NCBI RefSeq assembly: GCF_014648135.1
Contig: NZ_BMQN01000003.1
Location: 124,001-188,000, forward strand
DNA length: 64,000 nt
Source of the DNA: Deinococcus sedimenti
Lineage (GTDB): Bacteria; Deinococcota; Deinococci; Deinococcales; Deinococcaceae
Direction: 5' to 3'
Shown here: one piece after another, positions 21,610-30,819 of the stretch
How the letters are laid out: each line of letters starts with the position of its first letter
Numbering within the stretch: position 1 is the stretch's first letter
Translations under genes and position numbers: made by a program
The notes under the pieces: generated by a model
What the model saw: only the letters and a program-made list of their open reading frames with translations
What the model was told of the DNA's origin: nothing
Databases searched by the model: none

Positions 21610-22696
21610 GCGCGTCCTGCTGCAGGATCAGCGCCCAGGCGCGGCGCATCAGCCACGCGGCCTGCGCGGCCAGCGGCGCGAAGCGCGGGTCCTGCGTCTG
21701 CCCCAGGCGGTAACGGGCGAAGATCTGGAGGACGATCACCGCGAGCTTGAAGTGCCCCAGCACCTCGAACCACGGCAGGGCGTCCGCCACGCTTCTCCCA
21801 CTCCGGGCCTCGTAGCGGGCCACCAGAGCGTCGCGGTCCGGGAAACCCGGCGCGGCCGCGCCGACGCGGTTGGGCGCGCCGCCGGGCAGTTCCGGCATCG
21901 TCCAGTACGTCAGGGTCAGGCCCAGGTCCACCAGCGGGTCGCCCAGCGTGGTCATCTCCCAGTCGAGCAGCGCCACCACGCCGCCCGGGTCACGGGGGTC
22001 GAGCATCAGGTTGTCCAGCTTGAAGTCGTTGTGCACCAGCGCGTGCGCCGTTTCAGCTGGCGTGTGCGCCTCCAGCCACGCGATCACCAGTTCGTCGCGC
22101 AGTTCGGCGGGCGGGGGCAGGTCCCCGGTGTCCTTCAACGCTTCGCGGGCGCGGCGCCAACGGCCCGCCCAGCCGTCAACCTGACGGCGGTTGAAGCCCT
22201 CGGGTTTCCCCAGGTCACGCAGGCCCGCCGCGTCAATGTCCACCGCGTGCAGGTCCGCCAGCGTATCAATGAGGGCCGCGCCCAGCCGCTCCGGCGCGCC
22301 GTGCAGGTCGCGGTACTCGGGCGGGAGGCTGGTCCGCACGACCGTCCCGCGCCGCCGCTCCATCAGGTAGAAGGGGCTGCCGATCACGCCCGCGTCCTCC
22401 ACGACCAGCAGCGGCGCCGGGGCCACGGGCAGCACCGGGTGGATGCGCGAGAGCAGGTTCGCCTCGCGGGTCATGTCGTGCGCGCCCTTCGGGAGCGGCC
22501 CCAGCGGCGCGCGGCGCAGCACGTATTCATGCTCGCCCAGCCGCAGCAGGTACGTCAGGTTCGAGAAGCCCCCGGGGAACTGCAAAACCTCCAGCGCGTC
22601 CACGTCGCCGGGCACCCGGCCCCGCAGGGCCTCCCGCAGCGCGTCCAGTGGAAGTTCCTCGCCGGGGCGGACGGGCGCGGCGTCCGGCGCGGTCAA
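21602..22696 (-). CDS. APH/choline-kinase-fold phosphotransferase (ACAD10/11- and LvaA-like)
   Basis: Small-molecule kinase of 364 residues with the aminoglycoside-phosphotransferase fold. The nucleotide loop is [10 protein letters not shown] (residues 42-51), the catalytic loop HNDFKLDN (222-229) and the magnesium-binding LDWEM (D245). The combination with an acyl-CoA dehydrogenase and SDRs is that of the kinase half of ACAD10/11 and of LvaA, which phosphorylates 4-hydroxyacyl-CoA. Antibiotic resistance is therefore unlikely. It appears to start with TTG overlapping the previous stop codon (TTGA), with GGAGG eight bases upstream. Confidence 0.85.
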   Translation of the reverse strand: MTAPDAAPVRPGEELPLDALREALRGRVPGDVDALEVLQFPGGFSNLTYLLRLGEHEYVLRRAPLGPLPKGAHDMTREANLLSRIHPVLPVAPAPLLVVEDAGVIGSPFYLMERRRGTVVRTSLPPEYRDLHGAPERLGAALIDTLADLHAVDIDAAGLRDLGKPEGFNRRQVDGWAGRWRRAREALKDTGDLPPPAELRDELVIAWLEAHTPAETAHALVHNDFKLDNLMLDPRDPGGVVALLDWEMTTLGDPLVDLGLTLTYWTMPELPGGAPNRVGAAAPGFPDRDALVARYEARSGRSVADALPWFEVLGHFKLAVIVLQIFARYRLGQTQDPRFAPLAAQAAWLMRRAWALILQQDARE

Positions 22697-23493
22697 CGGC
22701 TCGCCTCCCCCGCCTCTGCCCCGTCCTGCTGGGCGTGCAGCAGCGCCATGGCCTTGCCGCGCAGGTGCCGCATCTTCCCGATCCAGCCGTCATAATCCGC
22801 GGCCTTCAGCTGGAATCCCTTCAGGGTGCTGGGGTGCGTGGTGATCAGGAACCCGTCGGCGCGCAGCACCTCCAGCGTCTTCGCGACCAGTTCGTCGGTC
22901 GTGATGGCCGTCTGCTGCAGCAACGGCGCGTTCTGGATCATGGGCGTCCACACGCCCTCCGGGCACAGCGCGGCCACCTTGATGCCCCGGTCACCGTACG
23001 TGATGCTCAGCCACTCCGCGAACGCCAGCGCGGCGTGCTTGGTCACGGCGTACGGTGCGGAGTGCAGTTCCGTCAGCAGGCCAGCTGCCGACGCGGTGTT
23101 CAGCAGGTAACCGTCCCCCCGTTCCAGCATGTGCGCCAGCACGTGCCGCGCCGCCCAGACGTGACTCATCACGTTCACGCGCTGGATCAGGTCCCACACG
23201 CGGTCCGGGGTGTCCGGCCCCTCCCCCACCGCGATGCCCGCGTTCGAGCACAGGAGGTCGATGCGGCCCTCGTGCGCCAGCACGTCGTCGATCAGGCCCT
23301 TCACGCCCGCCTCCTGACCCACGTCCGCCGCGATGAAGCGCGCCCCGATGGCCGCCGCCTCCTGCGCGCCCAGGTCCGCATTCCGGTCCGAGGCGACCAC
23401 CGTCGCGCCCTCCTGCACGAACGCCGCCGCCAGCGCCTTCCCGATCCCCGACGCCGAGCCCGTCACCACGATCACTTTCCGTTCAAAGTCCAT
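22693..23493 (-). CDS. Short-chain dehydrogenase/reductase (SDR), copy 1
   Basis: NAD(P)-dependent oxidoreductase of 266 residues. It has the cofactor motif TGSASGIG, the NAG motif CSNAGIAV, and a YxxxK pair in PYAVTKH. The ASDRN segment after strand 2 favours NAD. It is closely similar along its whole length to the upstream SDR (23495-24289), so the pair arose by tandem duplication. The ATG at 23493 follows the stop of copy 2 by one base. In this operon it may oxidise a hydroxyacyl intermediate; the substrate is unknown. Confidence 0.88.
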   Translation of the reverse strand: MDFERKVIVVTGSASGIGKALAAAFVQEGATVVASDRNADLGAQEAAAIGARFIAADVGQEAGVKGLIDDVLAHEGRIDLLCSNAGIAVGEGPDTPDRVWDLIQRVNVMSHVWAARHVLAHMLERGDGYLLNTASAAGLLTELHSAPYAVTKHAALAFAEWLSITYGDRGIKVAALCPEGVWTPMIQNAPLLQQTAITTDELVAKTLEVLRADGFLITTHPSTLKGFQLKAADYDGWIGKMRHLRGKAMALLHAQQDGAEAGEASR

Positions 23494-23494
23494 G

Positions 23495-24289
23495 TCAGCC
23501 CTCCAGTGAATCCGGGAACGCGTGGCCCCCGGCAAGTTGTTCGTTCGTCTGCCGCGACAGGTCCCGCACGCGGCCCAGCCAGCGGTCATGCGAGTTCGCG
23601 CGCGCCTGGAAGGCCCGCACGGTCATCGGATGCGTCGTGATCAGGAACTGCCCCGACCGCAGGCCACTCGCGGCCGCCTCCGCGACCTCCTCGGGCGTGA
23701 TCGCCCCGGCCTGCAGGTGCGGCGCGCCCGCGATCAGGGGCGTCTGCACCCACTCCGGGCACAGGGCCGCCACGCTGATCCCGCGCTCCCCGTACGTGAT
23801 CGCCAGCCACTCCGCGAAGGCCAGCGCCTCATGCTTCGTGACCGCGTACGGCGCGGAATGCACCTCGGTCAGCAGACCCGCCGCCGACACCGTCTGCAGC
23901 AGCGTGCCGCTCCCGCGCGCCAGCATGTGAGGCAACACGTGCCGCGCGCCCCACACGTGACTCAGGACATTCACGCGCCACGACACGTCCCACAGCGCGT
24001 CATCCGCCTCCAGACCGTTCCCGACCGCCAGCCCCGCGTTCGAGCACAGCAGGTCGACGCGGCCCTCGTGCGCCAGCACGTCGTCGATCAGGGCCTTCAC
24101 CCCGGCCTCCTGCCCCACGTCCGCCTGCACGAAGCGCGCGCCGATGGCCGCCGCCTCGCGCGCCCCCGCCTCCGCGTTCCGGTCGGACGCCACCACGATC
24201 GCGCCCTCCTGCACCAGCCGCGCCGCCAGCGCCCGACCAATCCCGGACGCCGACCCCGTCACCACCGCCACCGCCTGATTCAAGTCCAT
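23495..24289 (-). CDS. Short-chain dehydrogenase/reductase (SDR), copy 2
   Basis: NAD(P)-dependent oxidoreductase of 264 residues with TGSASGIG, CSNAGLAV and PYAVTKH, paralogous to the next gene. The ATG at 24289 is preferred to the ATG at 24295 because GGGAGA is about seven bases from the former and touches the latter. Differences between the copies cluster in the substrate loop after the catalytic lysine (VQTPLIAGAPHL versus VWTPMIQNAPLL), suggesting different substrates. Confidence 0.88.
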   Translation of the reverse strand: MDLNQAVAVVTGSASGIGRALAARLVQEGAIVVASDRNAEAGAREAAAIGARFVQADVGQEAGVKALIDDVLAHEGRVDLLCSNAGLAVGNGLEADDALWDVSWRVNVLSHVWGARHVLPHMLARGSGTLLQTVSAAGLLTEVHSAPYAVTKHEALAFAEWLAITYGERGISVAALCPEWVQTPLIAGAPHLQAGAITPEEVAEAAASGLRSGQFLITTHPMTVRAFQARANSHDRWLGRVRDLSRQTNEQLAGGHAFPDSLEG

Positions 24290-24315
24290 GATCATTCTCC
24301 CTGACCCGTCCGGCT

Positions 24316-24546
24316 TCACTCGTCCGCCAGCCGGGACATCAACTCGCGTTTCCCGGCCAGCCGGGCCTTCGCATCCTGAAACGACCGTCCCCGAGGCACG
24401 GGGCGGATCAGCAGGCCGTCCGGGAGGAGCTCGATCTCAACCTCGTCCCTGAATCGACCCACCTCACCGAATCCCCCCTGCACCAGCAGACCATCCGGCA
24501 GGAGGAGCACTCCCCCGGCCGCGGTTGTCGCCAGCTTCAGGCGCAT
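24316..24546 (-). CDS. Small AbrB/MazE-like protein
   Basis: Protein of 76 residues inside the acyl-CoA operon. It contains two similar short hairpins (VLLLPDGLLVQGGF and IELLPDGLLIRPVPRG) followed by a basic helix (AKARLAGKRELMSRL). This pattern is reminiscent of swapped-hairpin AbrB-type antitoxins or regulators, but the match is not strong. No toxin gene accompanies it. It begins eight bases after the acyl-CoA dehydrogenase stop codon. Its coding status is supported by its fit in the operon spacing. Confidence 0.6.
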   Translation of the reverse strand: MRLKLATTAAGGVLLLPDGLLVQGGFGEVGRFRDEVEIELLPDGLLIRPVPRGRSFQDAKARLAGKRELMSRLADE

Positions 24547-24554
24547 GGCCGTCC

Positions 24555-25786
<1,232 letters not shown>

Positions 25787-25790
<4 letters not shown>

Positions 25791-26137
25791 AGGGGGACCT
25801 CCTCGGGGGTCAGGGGGCGGAAGCTGGCCTCGTCACCGTCGATGCCCAGCAGGAAGTCTCGGTAGCCCCGCCCAGACTCGCCTCGCAGGATCAGGCCCAG
25901 CGACATCAGGCCATCCAGCACCGCCTCGGCGCGCTCCAGCAGCTCCGGGTCGGGATCCTCGGCGAGTTGCCGGGCGAGGCGGGCATCCTCGTCGAACAGC
26001 GGGCGGTACGGGTCGAAGGCGGGCGAGGCGACGAAGGTGCCCGCCACGGCGAACATCTCCGTGTCGGTGACGGTCAGGGTGCCGAGCACCTCCCCGGTCG
26101 TGGGGCGTTCCAGCGTGTAGCGGGTGCCGATCTTCAT
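25787..26137 (-). CDS. Hypothetical protein of the acyl-CoA operon
   Basis: Protein of 116 residues that I do not recognise. The N-terminal half has beta-rich character ([20 protein letters not shown]), the middle is strongly acidic ([24 protein letters not shown]), and no membrane segment is present. It overlaps both neighbours by four bases (thioesterase upstream, acyl-CoA dehydrogenase downstream), so it is translated with them. An accessory or scaffold role in the pathway is possible but unsupported. Confidence 0.75.
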
Positions 26138-26556
26138 GGCACGTCCGCGCGGGCGATGGTGCCCAGCGCCGTGGCGACGAGTTTCTCCTGACCGTCCTGC
26201 GCGGCGTAGAGGTCGCAGCGGGTCACGGCCTGCCGTTTCCCGGCGCTGAGCACGCTGCCGCGCCCGATGAGGGTGTCGCCCTGCGCGGGCCGCAGGAAGT
26301 TGATCTTGAATTCACTGGTCAGGACGCTGGGTCCCAGCGCGGCGGCCCCCATGAACGTGAGGGTGATGTCCGCCAGCGTCGCCTGGAGCCCGCCGTGCGC
26401 GAAGCCGTGATGCTGCGTCAGGTCGGGTCGCAGGGCGAGGCGCACCTCGACCGCGTCGGGGGTGAAACGGGTCGCGCGGGCGCCCACGAGGGTACTGAAC
26501 GGCTGGGCGTCCAGCACGCCCTGCGCCATGGACAGCATGTCGGCGGGGGCGGTCAT
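26134..26556 (-). CDS. PaaI-family hotdog thioesterase
   Basis: Acyl-CoA thioesterase of 140 residues in the PaaI/YdiI group. The motif HHGFAHGGLQATLAD, with the HGG loop and a catalytic acid nearby, and the strand FLRPAQGDTLIGRGSVLSAG are diagnostic. Such enzymes release stalled acyl groups from CoA. It overlaps the macro domain gene and the following hypothetical gene by four bases each. In this operon it probably relieves CoA trapping. Confidence 0.9.
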   Translation of the reverse strand: MTAPADMLSMAQGVLDAQPFSTLVGARATRFTPDAVEVRLALRPDLTQHHGFAHGGLQATLADITLTFMGAAALGPSVLTSEFKINFLRPAQGDTLIGRGSVLSAGKRQAVTRCDLYAAQDGQEKLVATALGTIARADVP

Positions 26557-27050
26557 GGGGTCTCCGGGGGCAGGTCGTACACGGTGACGGGCACGCCGTG
26601 CGCAGCCAGTTCCTGCTCGATGATCGGTTCGATGACGGCCCAGTCCCCGCCGGCCACGCCTGCACCGATGCGGGGCATGTGGACGCTGGCCTGGGTGCGC
26701 TGCGCCTCGGTGCGGACGCGGCTCAATCCGGCGCGGATGGCCTCGTAGCGCACGGGCGGCACGGCGGTGGGGCGGTTCTTGCGGGCGATGTCGTGCTGCC
26801 CGATCAGGTTGGCGACCGTCAGATCGTCCCGGACGGGCACGAACTGCACCTCGCCCAGCGCGTACGGCTGATCGGTCTCACCGGCTGCCCAGGCCTTGAA
26901 GGCCCGCTCGGGTTCCGGATGGAGCTTCGACAGGGCCAGCACGAAGCCGCGTCCCCACGCGCCGATGTCGTTGCAGACGTGGACGAGGAGTTTGGGGCCG
27001 TCACCCTGCGGGTCGGTGGCGTCACCGGTCCGGTAGGTCAGCGGGGTCAT
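26553..27050 (-). CDS. Macro domain protein (ADP-ribose processing, ALC1/TARG1-like)
   Basis: Stand-alone macro domain of 165 residues. Family markers are the opening strand (YRTGDATDP), LLVHVCNDIGAWGRGFVLAL with the adenine-binding Asn/Asp, NLIGQHDIA, and MPRIGAGVAGGDW for the phosphate loop. The CNDIGAWGRGF form groups it with ALC1/TARG1-like and Poa1p-like enzymes, which act on ADP-ribose esters or phosphates. The start at 27050 overlaps the preceding gene by four bases. Its presence in an acyl-CoA operon is unusual and might link NAD or acyl-ADP-ribose metabolism to it; that is inference. Confidence 0.88.
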   Translation of the reverse strand: MTPLTYRTGDATDPQGDGPKLLVHVCNDIGAWGRGFVLALSKLHPEPERAFKAWAAGETDQPYALGEVQFVPVRDDLTVANLIGQHDIARKNRPTAVPPVRYEAIRAGLSRVRTEAQRTQASVHMPRIGAGVAGGDWAVIEPIIEQELAAHGVPVTVYDLPPETP

Positions 27051-27622
27051 GCGGGTCTCCCGATCCAGACGGTGCCGCGCCGCATCAGGTGCAGGGGGCC
27101 GTCCGGGGTCGACACGGTCCGGTGGGGTCGCCGGGCCAGGGACGGCCAGCGGGCCATGTCCCCGGCGTCCAGGGGTTCCTCGTCCGCGCCGGTCGTCCAG
27201 GTCAGGCGGGACAGTCGCTCGGCGAGGGGCGCGAACGCGTTCGGCAGGGGCTGCGTGGGGACGGGCGCGAACATCGTCTGGTACGTGGGGGCGCGGTCCT
27301 CGCGGGCCAGCACGACCTGGGAGTCCATGAAGTGGGGCCAGCACAGCCACACGGCCAGGAACGGCAGGTCCTCGCGGTCGCGCGTCTGGGCCTGCCAGCG
27401 GTCCAGGATGTCCAGCAGGCCTGTGAGCATCTGGCGGCGCAGCCACGCGGGCGGCTCGCGGCGCGGCAGGCGGTTCCACGGGTCGATCCACAGTTTCACG
27501 TAGTCCACGCCGCTGACGTTCAGGTGGGCCCAGTCGGGCGTGAGGTTCGCGGCGCGCCAGCGGGCCACCCGCCGCGCCTGGGCGCGCCGCCCGCGCACCT
27601 TGTGCCGGTTGCTGAGGCTCAC
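27047..27622 (-). CDS. Hypothetical protein of the acyl-CoA operon
   Basis: Basic protein of 191 residues that I do not recognise. It has a strongly basic N-terminus (RGRRAQARRVARWRAANL), a central Trp- and Pro-rich segment (IDPWNRLPRREPPAWLRRQM, LAVWLCWPHFMDSQVV) and no signal peptide. It starts with GTG and overlaps both the MaoC gene and the macro domain gene by four bases. Being next to the macro domain gene may be meaningful, but no function is assigned. Confidence 0.75.
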   Translation of the reverse strand: MSLSNRHKVRGRRAQARRVARWRAANLTPDWAHLNVSGVDYVKLWIDPWNRLPRREPPAWLRRQMLTGLLDILDRWQAQTRDREDLPFLAVWLCWPHFMDSQVVLAREDRAPTYQTMFAPVPTQPLPNAFAPLAERLSRLTWTTGADEEPLDAGDMARWPSLARRPHRTVSTPDGPLHLMRRGTVWIGRPA

Positions 27623-28086
27623 AGGTAGACCCGGTAGACGCTCTCGGCGGTGCAGGCGGGTTTGTCCGAGCCGTCGATCTCGATGGTGTTCGCGACCGTG
27701 ATCTGCACGAAGCCGCTGCCGGGTTCGGCGGACTGGAGCACGGCGCGGCTGCGGAGCCGCGCCCCGGCGCGGACGGGCGCGATGAAGCGCACGCGGTTCA
27801 GGCCGTAGTTGACGACCATCCGCGCGCCTTCGATGTGGGGGCTGCCGCCGAGGGTCATGAATTCCCCGGCCAGCAGCGAGAGGGTCAGGAAGCCGTGCGC
27901 GATGGTGCCGCCGAAGGGGCCCTGCGCGGCGCGTTCCGGGTCGACGTGGATGAACTGGTGGTCGCCCGTGGCGTCCGCGAACGCCTGGATGCGGTCCTGG
28001 GTGACCTCCACCCAGTCGGACAGCGCGACCTGCTGCCCGACGTGCGCGGCCAGTTCGTCCGGTCGGAGTCCGGCGGGGGCGGTCAT
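27619..28086 (-). CDS. MaoC-like (R)-hydratase
   Basis: Hotdog-fold enoyl-CoA hydratase of 155 residues. The hydratase-2 motif is present: D42 and H47 in GDHQFIHVDPERA, then GTIAHGFLTLSL. Known members add water to trans-2-enoyl-CoA giving (R)-3-hydroxyacyl-CoA. It lies between an SDR and the rest of the operon and overlaps the SDR by four bases, so hydration followed by SDR oxidation of the product is the natural reading. Confidence 0.92.
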   Translation of the reverse strand: MTAPAGLRPDELAAHVGQQVALSDWVEVTQDRIQAFADATGDHQFIHVDPERAAQGPFGGTIAHGFLTLSLLAGEFMTLGGSPHIEGARMVVNYGLNRVRFIAPVRAGARLRSRAVLQSAEPGSGFVQITVANTIEIDGSDKPACTAESVYRVYL

Positions 28087-28859
28087 ACGACGCCGGCGCC
28101 GCCGTCCACGGCGATGTTCTGCCCGGTCATGTAGGCGCTGGCGTCGCTGGCGAGCAGCAGCGCGAGTCCCTTGAGGTCCTCGTCGGTGCCGAGGCGGTGC
28201 ATGGGGGTGGATTCCAGGATGTTCTGCTCGCCGTACGCCAGGGTGCCCTTGGTCATCTTGGTGGGGAAATACCCGGGGCAGATGCTGTTCACGGTGACGC
28301 CCTTGTCGGCCATCTCGGCGGCCAGCGCGCGGGTGAAGTTCACGACGGCGCCCTTGCTGGTGTTGTACGCGACGGTGGGGGACATGCGGGGGTCGTTGCC
28401 CTGCAGCCCGGCGACGGACGCGACGTTCACGATGCGGCCCTTCCCGGCGGGGATCATGCAGCGTTTCAGGACGCTCTGGGTGATGAGGAACAGGCCGTTC
28501 ACGTTGACGTTCATGACCTTCATCCACGCGTCGAGGGGGTGGTCGACGGTGGGGGCGCCCCAGGTGGCCCCGGCGTTGTTCACGAGGATGTCGATCGGGC
28601 CGACCTCGGCGTGAATTTGTTCGATCAGGGGGTCGATGGTGTCGAAGGCGCCCAGGTCGTTCGGGTAGACGTGCGCGGTGACGCCCAGGGCCGCGAGGTG
28701 GGTTTTCGCCTCGTCGAGTTCGTGGGCCTTGCGGGCGGTCAGGACGACGGTCGCGCCGTACTCGCCGAGGGCTTCGGCGATCTGGAGGCCGAGGCCGCGG
28801 CTGCCGCCGGTGATGAGGGCGACCTTGCCGGTCAGGTTGAACAGGTCTTTCAGGGCCAT
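28083..28859 (-). CDS. Short-chain dehydrogenase/reductase (FabG-like), operon first gene
   Basis: NAD(P)-dependent oxidoreductase of 258 residues with TGGSRGLG, NNAGATWG, the catalytic serine in NVASVAGLQG, YNTSK, and the closing motif GQNIAVDGGAG. It is of the classical FabG/3-hydroxyacyl dehydrogenase kind. The ATG at 28859 follows a GGAGG site ten bases upstream; the longer frame starting at 28913 runs into promoter sequence. It is the first gene of the 12-gene operon that extends to 20911. Confidence 0.92.
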   Translation of the reverse strand: MALKDLFNLTGKVALITGGSRGLGLQIAEALGEYGATVVLTARKAHELDEAKTHLAALGVTAHVYPNDLGAFDTIDPLIEQIHAEVGPIDILVNNAGATWGAPTVDHPLDAWMKVMNVNVNGLFLITQSVLKRCMIPAGKGRIVNVASVAGLQGNDPRMSPTVAYNTSKGAVVNFTRALAAEMADKGVTVNSICPGYFPTKMTKGTLAYGEQNILESTPMHRLGTDEDLKGLALLLASDASAYMTGQNIAVDGGAGVV

Positions 28860-28908
28860 GCGGGGTGAACCTCCGGGTGAGGGGACGTGCGGGGGGGTTG
28901 AGGCCACC

Positions 28909-28938
28909 AGCATAGGCAGAAATGTACGTGAACGTCAA
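28909..28938 (-). promoter_or_regulatory. Promoter of the 12-gene acyl-CoA operon
   Basis: On the minus strand TTGACG (28933-28938) and TATGCT (28909-28914) are 18 bases apart, in an AT-richer patch. A 5' leader of about 40 bases precedes the first ATG. The ACGT-rich sequence around the -35 box (ACGTTCACGT on the minus strand) could hold a regulator site, but the symmetry is imperfect. Confidence 0.6.
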
Positions 28939-28975
28939 TTTTGAACGCGAACGGACGCTACGGACAGGAGCGGGG

Positions 28976-29733
28976 TCAGGGCCGCCAGTCCAGGGTCGCC
29001 TCGCGCGCATCCTGCAGGCCCGCCACGTCCAGTTCCGCCCGCAGGCGGTACCGTCCCGCCGGGAGGCCGTCCAGCACCGGCAGGAACGGCTCGGCGCGCC
29101 GGACCTCGCCCGGCCACAGGATGACTTCGGGGCTGCCCGCGCACGCCTCGTCATCCCGCCGGACCGTCACGTCCCGCCCCCGCGTATCCAGCACCCGCAA
29201 CCGGACCACGAAACAGTCCCAGTCCACCCGCACGGGCCAGCGCCCGGTGTTCACCACCCGCACGTCGGCCGCCAGGGCCCCCGCGCCGGGGAGGTGGGGC
29301 GGACGAACACACTCAGTCGAGAATCTCGGTCCACCTCTGCCGGCGTGACCGTCACCCCGCTGGGGTGCGCGGGCCTCCCGGGCGGCACGAGCACGCGGTT
29401 CAGCAGCGGATCGAACCGCCCGGCGCCGCCGACCTCCCGAAGAGCGGCCGAGTTCTGCGCCAGCGTGAAGCGCGCCATCCCCACCCTGAGCACCCCGGCG
29501 CGGGCGGCCGTTCGGGCCTCCTCGCCCAGCTGGTCGGTGGGCGGCCGGGCGCCCCCCGCTGACAGCACCGTCACGCGGGGACGCGCTCCGGCCACGTCCA
29601 CCACCGTCCCCGCGAAGCCCGGCGGCTGCGCGGCCAGGGCGGTCCACTCGGGCGGCACGGCACTCCACCGCTGGGCCGCGACCGGCCCTCCTGAGAGCAG
29701 CAGGGCCAGCAGCAGTGGCGCGCAGCGGTTCAC
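28976..29733 (-). pseudogene. Secreted protein gene with an apparent frameshift
   Basis: Two overlapping frames together read as one secreted protein. The first (29733 to about 29290) begins with a signal peptide (MNRCAPLLLALLLSGGPVAAQ) and reads sensibly until FVRPTSP, then becomes anomalous and stops at 29251. The second frame resumes with DVRVVNTGRWPVRVDWD and continues as a beta-rich domain to a stop at 28976. The switch lies within a run of G and C blocks near 29285-29310. The C-terminal part resembles BsuPI-type beta-sandwich domains. A sequencing error in the GC run is as likely as a true mutation. Confidence 0.6.
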
Positions 29734-29776
29734 GTCTCCAGCGTACCCCCCGGACCCGGCTGCGGGCCGGGTGGGT

Positions 29777-30001
29777 TCAGTTGCTCTGGCCGGTGCGCAG
29801 GTGCCGGGCGGTGTTCATGGCGTCGCGCGCGCCGTCGAGGTACGGTTGCGCGTCCTGAACGATCCCCAGGTCACTGAGAAACAGGGCGGCCTGCATCATG
29901 CCGACCTCGGTGGCCTGGTCGGCGCTGTGCCCCTGGGCGTACATCAGGGTGGACCACATCGCGGCGACCTGCCGCACCATCGCGTACACCACACTGTCCA
30001 T
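29777..30001 (-). CDS. Small hypothetical protein
   Basis: Protein of 74 residues, helical in character, with no Cys and many Met and Ala residues (MVRQVAAMWSTLMYAQG). I do not recognise it. AAGGGG lies five bases before the ATG, supporting translation. It stands alone on the minus strand, with the frameshifted gene downstream and a divergent small gene upstream. Confidence 0.6.
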   Translation of the reverse strand: MDSVVYAMVRQVAAMWSTLMYAQGHSADQATEVGMMQAALFLSDLGIVQDAQPYLDGARDAMNTARHLRTGQSN

Positions 30002-30164
30002 GTTGTCCCCTTCCCTGCCGCCTGCTGACCTGTCGGTCTCCGTTCAGCCTATCCGCGTTCCGGCGCGGCAATTGCGCCGGTGGACCTGTGGGGGCGCGGC
30101 CGGACGTGCATACTGTGAGGTCTGGGGCAGGTTCATTCCACTCGACTCCAGCGAGGAGCGATAC

Positions 30165-30404
30165 ATGTCCGCATCAACTGACCTGAGTTTCACCTGGGTG
30201 CCCGGCACCATGGACCGCGTTCGATTCACGCAGGGCGGACACGTCCACACCGTGTACCTGCGGGACGTGATCCGCCAGACCGTTCACAGTGACAGCGCCC
30301 TGTACCTCAAGGGCCGCGTGATCCTGCCGGTGACGGCCACGCATCTGGCCGACCTGATGGGCCGCCTGTCCCTGAACCGCGTGCGCAGCTCGCCACCGGC
30401 CTGA
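30165..30404 (+). CDS. Small hypothetical protein
   Basis: Protein of 79 residues that I do not recognise; beta-rich N-terminal half (FTWVPGTMDRVRFTQGGHVH) and a helical C-terminus. The ATG at 30165 has a clear GAGGAG site seven bases upstream, which selects it over any earlier start in frame. It is followed 145 bases later by another small gene on the same strand. Confidence 0.65.
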   Translation: MSASTDLSFTWVPGTMDRVRFTQGGHVHTVYLRDVIRQTVHSDSALYLKGRVILPVTATHLADLMGRLSLNRVRSSPPA

Positions 30405-30549
30405 ACGGGATCGTGGTGCCCTCATCCCCGTCGCCCCACCCGGGGCGGCCTGACCGAACGCACGTGGATCCGTCCCGTGCGTGCTTCTGTGCCGCTCCGC
30501 TGCGCGCCCATCCACACCGGCCGCCCCGCCGGCCAGCCGGAGGCGCGGC

Positions 30550-30801
30550 GTGACGTGCCGCGCCGAGGTCCTGGCGGCGGCCCGGTCCCTGAGCGGTGGG
30601 ACGGCCGATGGCACGTTCTCCATTCAGGACGTCGTGCAGACCATGCGCACGCTGGGCACCCGGCACACGGACGCCGAGGTGCGGCTGCACGTGAGCACGG
30701 TGATGTGCCGCAACGCCACCGGAAAGCACCGGCTGAACGCGTCGTTCCACGACCTGGAACGCGTGTCGAGGGGCCGGTACCGCCTCATCCCGCCTGCCTG
30801 A
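30550..30801 (+). CDS. Small winged-helix-like protein, DUF7669-like
   Basis: Protein of 83 residues. The pattern FSIQDVVQTM, then HVSTVMCRNATGKH, then DLERVSRGRYRLI at the C-terminus resembles a small domain (DUF7669) often fused to nucleases or found alone near defence genes. The GTG at 30550 was chosen because GGAGG lies six bases upstream; the 23 in-frame codons before it look non-coding. No nuclease or defence partner is adjacent. The family assignment is from memory of the motif and is moderate. Confidence 0.55.
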   Translation: MTCRAEVLAAARSLSGGTADGTFSIQDVVQTMRTLGTRHTDAEVRLHVSTVMCRNATGKHRLNASFHDLERVSRGRYRLIPPA

Positions 30802-30819
30802 GCCGGCGGGGGGCGCGGG

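Noticed and set aside
21602..22696. Aminoglycoside resistance gene
   Set aside because: The fold is APH-like, but the operon with acyl-CoA dehydrogenase, hydratase and SDRs points to acyl-CoA chemistry.
24316..24546. Toxin-antitoxin module
   Set aside because: The AbrB-like peptide has no adjacent toxin; both neighbours are metabolic enzymes.
29251..29733. Intact 160-residue secreted protein
   Set aside because: Its last 18 codons are anomalous and the neighbouring frame continues the protein to 28976, so a frameshift is the better reading.
30481..30549. N-terminal 23 codons of the DUF7669-like gene
   Set aside because: GGAGG is placed correctly only for the GTG at 30550, and the upstream codons are low-complexity Arg/Pro/Ala.
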